Source: Micractinium sp. NFX-FRZ (lineage: Eukaryota > Chlorophyta > Trebouxiophyceae > Chlorellales > Chlorellaceae). From it: 13,573 bases of DNA. The stretch spans positions 1 to 13,573 of the forward strand of contig JAPTJF010000789.1 in NCBI GenBank assembly GCA_029339195.1, given 5' to 3'. Positions 6,140 to 13,573 of the stretch are shown here, one piece after another; within the stretch, counting starts at the first letter, position 1; the number at the start of each line of letters is the position of its first letter. The notes beneath the pieces were generated by a model, which saw nothing but the letters and a program-made list of their open reading frames with translations, did not search any database and was not told the DNA's origin. The translations under genes were made by a program, and so were the position numbers.

Positions 6140-9100
6140 ATGGTGAAGGCAAGTCCTCTGTCGCCCGGTGCCGCCAGCCTCTGGAGCCTCTGCCAGCACT
6201 CATGGCCAATGGAATCGTTCCTGCCATGGGTTGCCAGTGTGCACAGTCTGCATGGCATGCTGCAGCCGCCGACGGACCTGGACAGAGCTTGGCGGGCCTC
6301 TGGGGGCGTCGATGGCGGTGTGGGGAAGCACCGGCTGGTGTGAGGTTACCCACAGGCACGGGCTTGACGTTGGGAGTGCGATCTCCGGCCCACCCGATGT
6401 GGTGAGCTTAGCGGAGTGGTTGCTGACGCCTCTTGCTGCTCCCCATCCTTGTGCCTGCAGTTCACGATCGGTGAGCGCGGGTGCAACTGCGCTGTTGAGC
6501 ACTGGGCACAGCATCCTAAAGAGTGGCGGTAGCAGCGGCGGCAGGAGCGCCGCCTTGCAGAGCAGCAGCTGGTTGTGGTGGCAGCTGGTTGTTGCTGCGG
6601 CCTGCTGGAGGCATGCCAACCGTGGAATCGGACCAGAAGGGGAAGCAGCACAGCACAGCCAAGGCGCAAGCGAGTCCCTTGCGCGCGGCCGCACGCGCAG
6701 GGGCTACTGCTCCCTGCCTGCCCCGCCCTTTGCCTGCCTGCCTGGCCCTCTGAAATGCAGCTGCGCCCGCCTTTGTATGCTGACTTTGTTCGCTAACGCT
6801 GTGCAGAGGAGATCCGTGCCCTCATGGACTTCCCCCACAACATCCGTAACATGTCCGGTGAGTGTGCAGTCACGACACACGCTCTCTCACGTCGCCAGCA
6901 ATCTCCGCACGCGCAGCAGAAGGATCAGGGAATAAGCGCTCAACGAGCCTTCAAGCTTGGGCGGCCGCGGCCAGCACCCCACCCGGGTTGGCCTCACAAC
7001 CGGCAGCACCCAGCGGAAGCTCGGCAGTTCGGGACGGGATGGACGCTGGGCGACTGCGCCCCCCCCCGTCAGCTGCAGTGTCCAGCCGCCACCCCAGCTG
7101 CAGTCGTGGCATGCGGCCACTCGGCGCGCATGCCCCCCCCGCCCAGCACCCCCTGCTGGCCACCCACCCTGCTTTCCTTTCCCGCTTTCCCCCCTGCTTT
7201 CCTCCCCCGCCTGCCCGCAGTGATTGCCCACGTGGACCACGGCAAGTCCACCCTGACCGACTCCCTGGTGGCGGCCGCCGGCATCATTGCCATGGAGCAG
7301 GCGGGTGACCAGCGCCTGACCGACACCCGTGCCGACGAGCAGGAGCGCGGCATCACCATCAAGTGAGGCCCGCCGGCCGAGTGTGTTGAGGTTGCCGGGA
7401 GGTGGAGGGCGGGATGTGTGCGGCGTGGCGTGGTTGCGGAGGAGGGGGTTGTGATGCGATGTGCTGTGAAGTGTTGTGCCGCTGCGGCACGTGCGTACCA
7501 ACCAACTACTCCCAACCAACCAACCAACCTCCCCCCCCATTGCAGGTCCACCGGCATCTCCCTGTACTACCAGATGTCTGAGGACAGCCTCAAGGGCTTC
7601 ACCAAGGAGCGCAAGGGAGACAACTTCCTGGTCAACCTCATCGACTCCCCCGGTGAGCTGGCACACGCGCTGAGCTGGCACCGCATGCTGAGCTGGCACC
7701 ACCCGCTGCGCTGAGCTGGCAGCAGATGGAGTGGGGCACGCGCAGAGGTGGCGGCGCGCATTAGCACATGGCTGCACTGCCGCCGGCAGCGCAGCCCTCG
7801 GGGATCGGGCCCCGTGCACCACCACCAACTAGCCCCTGCCCCCTCACTGTGTCGCCTCTTAAAACAGCACCTCCTTACACCACCCGCACCCACTCTCTGC
7901 CACCCCCCAGGTCACGTTGACTTCTCCTCCGAGGTGACGGCTGCCCTGCGCATCACCGACGGCGCGCTGGTGGTGGTGGACTGCATTGAGGGCGTGTGTG
8001 TGCAGACCGAGACGGTGCTGCGCCAGGCGCTGGGCGAGCGCATCCGCCCCGTCATGACCGTCAACAAGATTGACCGCTGCTTCCTGGTGAGACCGGCGCA
8101 CAGCTTTGCACAGTGGCACACAGGCAGCAGAGGGGAGGGCAGGGAAGAGGCGGGAGCGTCAGCAGGGGAGTGACTGCTGCCTCCTCCCAGGCGGGCGAGA
8201 CGGAGGTGCAGATACTGCGGTGAAGCTGGCAGCTGGCGTTGGTTCACACCAGCTGGCATGCTTGGCAGCCCGGCACGGACGTCTGCGCTGGTTTCGAGGG
8301 CAGGCGCAGGCAGGGGCGGCAGCAGAACCAGCGAGAGCCAGTGCAGCACTGGCACACGCCTCTGCTGTGTTCCTCGTCTGCACGACCTTCCTTCCACTAT
8401 GCACCCTCTCCATGCACCCTCACCCCCTCTCCCCCATTGTCTATCCCCTTCTGTCTGTCCTGTGTGTTCTTCAGGAGCTGATGCTGGACCCCGAGGAGGC
8501 GTTCCTGTCCTTCCGCCGCGTGGTGGAGAACGCCAACGTCATCATGGCCACCTACGCCGACGACGCGCTGGGCGACACCCAGGTCGGCGGCTGCTGGGGG
8601 GTGCTGGGCTGCTGGGGAGGGGGGTGAGGTGGGGCACCTAGGGTTTTCATTGAACCCACGCGGGGGTGCCCTCGAGGTCACGTACGCCGGCGGGGCGCTG
8701 GGCAAGTGGTTGGTTTGTGCCGGTCACAGCGGTGCGTCATTCGAGCAATGTGCCCGACGCTGTTTCGCCCCCACCAGCAGCTGCCCCACCACCCACCACC
8801 CTCTCCCTCCGCAATCCATCTCTCACCCTGCCTGCCCCCCCCCCCCCCCCTCCCCAACCTGAGCACCTCAGGTGTACCCCGAGGCCGGCACCGTGTCCTT
8901 CTCCGCCGGCCTGCACGGCTGGGCCTTCACCCTCACCGTGTTTGCCAAGCTGTACGCCAAGAAGTTTGGCGTGGAGGAGAAGCGCATGATGGAGAAGCTG
9001 TGGGGAGACAACTTCTTTGACCCCGCCACCAAGAAGTGGACCAGCAAGGTGCGGGGGGGCTCCTTCCTTGAAGGGAGGTGGAAGGGAGAGGGTGCTGAGC

Positions 9101-12100
9101 TGGCGTTTTGAGGTGCTGAGCTGGCGAGTTGCAGTGGTGGTCAGATGCGAGGTGCCGTGTGGAGCGGAAGTGCGCGGGGGCGTCCGACGCTCTGCCTGCT
9201 TCCAACACACCACCATTTAGGGTAAATGAGTTCCATCAAGCTCACTCACACACACACGCAACACCACACTTTGCGCTCCCGCAGCCCACCGGCACGGCCA
9301 CCTGCAAGCGCGGCTTCTGCCAGTTCATTTACGAGCCCATCAAGACCGTGATTGAGGCGGCCATGAACGACAACAAGGACAAGCTGTTTGCCCTGCTGGA
9401 CAAGCTGGAGGTGGGTGCTGCCTGCTGCTGCTGCTGCTGTTTCACTTGTCCCCTGTTTGGGGGGGCTTCTCACACACAGGGAGGTTGTGCTGTAGATGGT
9501 GGAGCGTGATGCCACGACAGCAAGGGGAGAAGCGGGGCAAGCTGGCGCCCTGCTGGACAAGCTGAGGTGCCTTCTCATCTGGCTGGGCGGCGGCAGAGGA
9601 GCAGCCGAGGGCAAGGGCGGAAGCGGCTGGAGCGCGGTGGGCTAGGCTGCCCAGCTCGGCGGGCCTCCGTCCCCCTCTCCCGTCGGCCATCCGCCTGACC
9701 ACCCCTCCCCTGCCCTTGCTGCCTTCTTTCTCTCCTTTTTGTTCTCAACAGGTGCTGAAGAAGCTGAAGCCCGAGGACAAGGAGCTGATGGGCAAGCCGC
9801 TGATGAAGCGGGTGATGCAGAGCTGGCTGCCCGCCGCAGACGCGCTGCTGGAGATGATGATCTGGCACCTGCCCAGCCCCGCCTTTGCCCAGAAGTACCG
9901 CGTCGACTGCCTGTACGAGGGTGAGCAGGCGGCGGATGCACACACACACACACACACACAACTCCCACCTTTCTTTAGCAAGCCCATCCTCTTGGGGTGG
10001 GGCAGGCAGCAGCAAACGGTATCCCATCACAGTGCAGTGCCCATGCCGCCCTCCTTGCTTTGCCGTGCTGCGGATCGTGGTGAGGCCCACAAGTAGTGTG
10101 TGAAGGCGTGCTGCTGTGTGAGGGCGAGCCTCCCTGCTCCACCCCAAGTGTGCTTCTTGCTGCAGCGGCACTGCTGCCTGCTGCGCCTTGCCGCCCTCCG
10201 TGTGTGTTTTCTGCACATCGGCTCTTTGTCCCTGCCGCCGCCGCCCTGCCCCCCTTGTCAGGGCCCCTGGATGACGTGTTGCTTCCATCCCTATGTACTG
10301 ACTCTGTCCCTGCTGCCGCCCCTCCTGCCCCCCCTGCCAGGCCCCCTGGACGATGTGTACGCGACCGCCATCCGCAACTGCGACCCCAACGGCCCCCTCA
10401 TGATGTACGTCTCCAAGATGATCCCCGCCCCCGACAAGGGCCGCTTCTTCGCCTTCGGCCGCGTCTTCGCCGGCCGCATCGCCACCGGCAACAAGGTGGG
10501 GTGCGCTGGCTGGCTGGCGCTGCAGCTGGGATGACCCCAGTGGGCACGCATCGCGCGGCAGCCTATGCGGGGCGGGCGGGGGAGCAACGGGGAGTGATGG
10601 GAGGAGAGAAGGGAGGCCGCAGCGCTACGTACCCTAGAACCCAAACCTCCAAACCCACTAAACCCTGAACCTTGCCATCCACGCCATGTGCCTGCCCTAC
10701 CCTCTGACCCACACCCTCTGAACCCTCATGTCCACCCATGTACCCCCTCAGGTCCGCATCCTGGGCCCCAACTACGTGCCCGGCACCAAGAAGGACCTGT
10801 ACATCAAGTCCGTGCAGCGCACCGTGCTGTGCATGGGCCGCCGCCAGGAGGCGGTGGAGGACGTGCCCTGCGGTGAGCCACCGGTGCTGGGTCGGCGGGA
10901 GGAGGGGCTGGGGGGGGCAGCTGGGCCTGCGCTGCAGCCGCGGCGCGGCGGGGCCTGAGGCGGAGGGCCATTGACTCAGTCTGCTCAACCCCCTGTTGCC
11001 CCTTCCCCCTGTCTTCCTCTGTGCCACCCTGCAGCCCTTGTGACGCTGCACCTGTCCGTCCTGAAGAGCCCCTCCCTCTGCCTCCTCTCCTCACTTTGTG
11101 TCTCGTTCTGCCCCCCCTCCTTTGCCCACAGGTAACACCGTGGCGCTGGTGGGCCTGGACCAGTTCATCACCAAGAACGCCACCCTGTGCGATGAGAAGG
11201 CGGATGATGCCCACACCATCAAGGCCATGAAGTTCTCCGTGAGGTGAGGCGGGGGTGAGTGGATGTTGTTGGTAGTCACAACGACAGGCACCTTGGCCAC
11301 GGATTATTCAGTGCCACGAGGCGATGCAAACAGGCAGGGAGTTGACCATGTGTCAGGCAGTTTCGGCCACGATGCGCACACCCCTGGCGGCTTGATGGGG
11401 GGGAGGTTTGGAGCCCCGCCACCCGCCTGCTATCACACCGCCTGCAAGTGCACCGTCCCGTCAGTCCACCCGGCCCAAGTGCACCGCACCGTCGCCCATT
11501 GCGCCCGCCGCCTGCCCCTCAGCCCGTACCACGCCCCGCTTCCTCCCTCCCCCCCTCCCCCCGCAGCCCCGTGGTGCGCGTGGCTGTGGAGCCCAAGGTG
11601 GCCTCCGACCTGCCCAAGCTGGTGGAGGGTGAGCCCTTTGGGAGGGGGGCAGGCTGCGGGCAGCGTGCGCTACCAGGGGGCTGGAAAGGCTCGAGCAATC
11701 CCAAGGCGTGCGCTTGAGACGGCCTCCGGCCTGCCCAGGGTTGAAACAGAGGAGATGCACACATACCCATCGAGGGGCGGAGAGTGCCGCTCCTCCCCCC
11801 CAAACACAACAACAAGACTGTGGCCCTCAACCTCTGCTTCCCTTGCTCCCTCCCCTCCCCCTGCCCCCCCTTCGACCGCCCCGCAGGCCTCAAGCGCCTG
11901 TCCAAGTCGGACCCCATGGTGCAGATCTCCATTGAGGAGACTGGCGAGCACATCATTGCCGGCGCCGGCGAGCTGCACCTGGAGATCTGCCTCAAGGATC
12001 TGCAGGCAAGCGGGCTAACTTGCTGGGTTGGCCTGGGGGGGCATATAGGTGCAAGCGGGGCTGGCTGGCGCTGCAGTGCAGGCGTGCCCGAAGGGTGGCT

Positions 12101-13210
12101 GCATGCATGCGCACACATGTGCGTCACACCCACCGCACCCACTCCCGCCCCCCTCTCTCCCCTCCCCTCCCCTCCCCTCCATCCCTGCCTGCAGGACGAC
12201 TTCATGGGCGGCGCCCAGATCCGGGTGTCTGAGCCCGTGGTGGCGTTCCGCGAGACTGTGATGGGCACCTCTGACCACACCGTCATGTCCAAGTCGCCCA
12301 ACAAGCACAACCGCCTGTACATGCAGGTGAGGGGGCTGTGGGGGCGTGAGGGGGCTGTGGGGGCGTCTGCGCTGACTGGGAATATCACATCTGTCTTGTG
12401 CTGCTGGCGAGTGTGGCAAGAGGGAGGGGGCTCGTCTTGGGGAGTGTGCTGCCTGCCTTGCCGGCCTGCACACTGGCAAGGCTGTGCTGCCGACGCTGTG
12501 TGTTTAGTCGCGCTGCATTCTGCAAAGGACCGCCGCCCCGGGCCGTGATTGCACCCGCTCGCCCTGTGGAGACTTCCTGCCTCCTAGTGCCAGCCCGAGC
12601 TCCTGCCCCCGCTGAGACTGCGAGCTCTGAGCCCCGCCGCCGCCTCGGCCTGCACACTCTCCTGCAAACATGTGCATTTACTTTTGCACCGTCAGCACCC
12701 CACCGTCAAAATATTGCGCGCCATGATTGCACCTACTCGCCCTGTGGAGACTTCCTGCCTCCTGGTGACAGCCCCGGCGGGGCGCATGCCCCCCGCGCTG
12801 AATCCGCGAGCCCTGAGCGCTCCCCCGCTTCAAATGCTTTCTCCACCTTGCACTGCGCATACCTCTCTCCCTTCTTCCGTCTTCCGCTGCCCCCGTCGTA
12901 CCCACTCCGCCCTGCCCCAAACCCCTCAATGCGGCCAAACGGCTGAGGCACAGCTCGGCTGCGCCCCTCCCTCTCTTCTCTCTCTCTTCATCCCATGTCC
13001 CCACACCCTCACCTCCTCCGGCCCGCTTGCCACCCTTGCCCCCACACCCGCAGGCCCGCCCCCTGGAGGACGGCCTGGCTGAGGCGATTGACGACGGCAA
13101 GGTGGGCCCCCGCGACGACCCCAAGATCCGCTCCAAGATCCTGTCCGAGGAGTTTGGCTGGGACAAGGAGATTGCCAAGAAGATCTGGTGCTTCGGCCCC
13201 GACACCATGG
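6140..13210 (+). CDS. EEF2: Eukaryotic translation elongation factor 2 (eEF2), 3' part beyond window
   Basis: eEF2 is the cytosolic GTPase that moves tRNAs and mRNA through the ribosome after each peptide bond. Exons: 6140-6148, 6461-6470, 6807-6857, 7221-7362, 7546-7652, 7911-8086, 8475-8582, 8872-9048, 9285-9410, 9752-9920, 10341-10495, 10752-10872, 11132-11243, 11567-11628, 11887-12005, 12195-12326, 13054-13210. Every junction preserves the family reading frame, totalling 644 codons plus one base of about 843. Visible motifs are the P-loop AHVDHGKST (26-34), switch I with TDTR and RGITIK (57-71), DSPGH (104-108, with His108) and NKID (158-161); domains II and III follow. Thr57 in TDTR matches the animal eEF2-kinase site. 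Domain IV with the diphthamide histidine, and domain V, lie beyond the window. The start MVKFT is that of plant eEF2, in an AAGATGG context. Introns 1 and 15 are GC-AG, and exon 2 has 10 bases. Sequence after 13210 is intron 17. Confidence 0.97.
6149..6460 (+). other. GC-AG intron 1 of eEF2
   Basis: Exon 1 ends ATGGTGAAG and the intron begins GCAAGT, the strong consensus (AAG|GCAAGT) for the minority GC-AG class, ending TGCAG. No GT donor nearby keeps the conserved N-terminus MVKFT. The intron is 312 bases. Confidence 0.85.
6461..6470 (+). other. 10-base microexon 2 of eEF2
   Basis: TTCACGATCG, flanked by CCTGCAG and GTGAGC, supplies Phe4, Thr5, Ile6 and the first base of Glu7. It is required to join MVK to EEIRALMDF as in other eEF2 proteins. 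Ten bases is far below normal exon size. Confidence 0.88.
7654..7721 (+). repeat. Fourfold repeat of donor-adjacent word in eEF2 intron 5
   Basis: TGAGCTGGCA occurs exactly at 7654, 7671, 7689 and 7712. In the first, the preceding G makes the real donor GTGAGC. In the other three a C precedes it, so the GT is lost. Confidence 0.9.
8155..8185 (+). repeat. Degenerate copy of exon 6 end in eEF2 intron 6
   Basis: Compared with exon bases 8057-8085 (TVNKIDRCF region), TGACTGCTGCCTCCT matches TGACCGCTGCTTCCT at 13 of 15, offset exactly 100, both differences being transitions. AGCGTCAGCAGG matches ACCGTCAACAAG at 9 of 12 just upstream. The donor is not preserved. Confidence 0.65.
8676..8705 (+). 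repeat. Degenerate copy of exon 7 end in eEF2 intron 7
   Basis: Thirty bases match exon 7 bases 8546-8575 at 24 positions without gaps, offset 130. Read in the same frame, the copy gives TYAGGALG where the exon gives TYADDALG. The donor has decayed. Confidence 0.7.
9514..9568 (+). repeat. Degenerate copy of exon 9 end and donor in eEF2 intron 9
   Basis: GCCCTGCTGGACAAGCTG is identical in exon (9390-9407) and intron (9547-9564). The donor region follows with one base deleted (AGGTG). Upstream, ACGACAGCAAGG (9514-9525) matches ACGACAACAAGG (9367-9378) at 11 of 12, so the copy spans about 55 bases at an offset of 147-157. Confidence 0.92.
9939..9960 (+). repeat. (CA)11 microsatellite in eEF2 intron 10
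   Basis: Eleven uninterrupted CA units lie shortly after the intron 10 donor and are probably variable in length. Confidence 0.95.
10222..10279 (+). repeat. Duplicate acceptor and exon 11 start inside eEF2 intron 10
   Basis: This stretch matches 10302-10358 at roughly four fifths of positions. Both copies have a pyrimidine tract, an AG (ending 10261 and 10340) and sequence coding GPLDDV after the acceptor, written with different synonymous codons. The upstream copy then diverges. Splicing to it would shift frame. Confidence 0.85.
10631..10670 (+). repeat. Degenerate telomere-like stretch in eEF2 intron 11
   Basis: ACCCTAGAACCC and CACTAAACCCTGAACC resemble imperfect CCCTAAA units, the complement of the plant/Chlorella telomere repeat TTTAGGG. 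Confidence 0.35.
11721..11737 (+). repeat. Partial copy of exon 14 end in eEF2 intron 14
   Basis: GGCCTCCGGCCTGCCCA matches exon bases 11600-11616 at 16 of 17, offset 121. CCCAAGG, which directly precedes in the exon, is also found 14 bases further upstream in the intron. Confidence 0.65.
12006..12194 (+). other. GC-AG intron 15 of eEF2
   Basis: The exon ends CTGCAG and the intron begins GCAAGC, ending CCTGCAG. Joining these gives the plant-conserved peptide [11 protein letters not shown] related word with a real GT (GGTGCAAGCGGGG, 12048-12060) lies downstream, but splicing there would break the frame. Confidence 0.85.
12327..12364 (+). repeat. Tandemly duplicated splice donor at eEF2 intron 16
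   Basis: GTGAGGGGGCTGTGGGGGC occurs twice back to back (12327-12345, 12346-12364), identical. Both copies start with a GTGAGG donor; only the first keeps the frame. A third, looser relative (GAGGGGGCT) lies at 12424-12432. Confidence 0.95.
12543..12767 (+). repeat. 47-base direct repeat inside eEF2 intron 16
   Basis: Bases 12543-12589 and 12721-12767 match at 43 of 47; all four differences are transitions. Similarity fades after the repeat. The 727-base intron is the longest in the gene and otherwise holds nothing I recognise. Confidence 0.9.
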
Positions 13211-13300
13211 GTGAGTGGCAGGGTGTGAGCTTGAAGGAGGGTGGGAAGGAGGGCGCAGGCTTGTGCACCACGGTCGGATGTGGGGAGGGGGAGGGACGCG

Positions 13301-13353
13301 GACAGTAGGCCAAGATTATACCTGGTTCCTTGGTCCCGACACCATGGCTGAGC
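13301..13353 (+). repeat. Degenerate copy of exon 17 end and donor in eEF2 intron 17
   Basis: CCCGACACCATGG is identical at 13198-13210 (exon) and 13335-13347 (intron). The surrounding 34 bases match at 27, and GACA..GCCAAGA upstream is shared too. The donor GTGAGT became CTGAGC in the copy. Confidence 0.88.
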
Positions 13354-13497
13354 TCCTGATGAGGGCTGTGAAGGCAGGGCGAGGTGTGAAGGCGGGTTGA
13401 AAGGCGAGGGTGTGGGAGGTACGGTTGACGTCGTTTTCTTCCCGGCACTGCCGCTCCTTCCCTTCATGTGCCTGCTGCGGGCGCACTCCCATCGCTC

Positions 13498-13500
<3 letters not shown>

Positions 13501-13573
<73 letters not shown>
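13501..13573 (+). repeat. Terminal poly-C run of 73 bases
   Basis: The window ends with 73 uninterrupted C in eEF2 intron 17. It may be a true homopolymer, perhaps in the pyrimidine tract before exon 18, or an assembly or sequencing artefact at a contig end. Confidence 0.95.

Noticed and set aside
7501..7535. CCAACCAACC repeats before exon 5
   Set aside because: Ordinary simple repeat in the pyrimidine-rich 3' end of an intron.
6887..7828. 313-codon minus-strand frame
   Set aside because: Antisense to eEF2 exons 4 and 5 and their introns, so a shadow of real coding sequence.

Overview
The window looks like nuclear DNA from a green alga, most likely a Chlorella-type trebouxiophyte. That placement is inference. 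It rests on very high GC with G/C-ending codons, many short GT-AG introns (about 180-730 bases), TGTAA poly(A) signals shortly after stop codons, and a plant-type eEF2 protein. I see no bacterial operons, tRNAs, rRNAs, CRISPR arrays or transposon genes.

Layout. (1) Bases 2-774 (+) are the 3' end of a gene with a Cys motif followed by an Ala/Thr-rich tail; its TGTAA signal is at 943-947. (2) About 960-1640 holds no gene I can support. (3) Bases 3039-1722 (-) encode, in three exons, a 229-residue DCL/DOMINO-type protein (DUF3223) with a C-terminal RGG tail. (4) A 388-base interval (3040-3427) separates it from a divergent gene. (5) Bases 3428-5163 (+) encode, in four exons, a 337-residue RNA polymerase I subunit of the RPA43 type with a Gln/Lys-rich tail. 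(6) Bases 5212-6139 are the upstream region of eEF2. (7) From 6140 to the window end lies eEF2 (+). Seventeen exons (644 codons plus one base) are visible. The last ~200 residues, including the diphthamide loop, lie beyond the window, which ends in 73 consecutive C.

The three recognised genes share a theme of making and running ribosomes: a Pol I subunit, a probable nucleolar RGG protein sharing its promoter interval, and the translocation factor. All exon junctions were set by joining reading frames so that family-conserved peptides stay continuous. No transcript data were available.

The least expected signal is in the introns. Many hold a degenerate copy ('echo') of the last 15-55 bases of the upstream exon, often with the splice donor, roughly 70-165 bases downstream of the original. 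The clearest are eEF2 introns 9, 17, 7 and 6 and the first intron of the partial gene at the left edge. Intron 10 instead carries a second copy of the acceptor plus the start of the downstream exon. eEF2 also has a 9-base coding part of exon 1, a 10-base microexon and two GC-AG introns.
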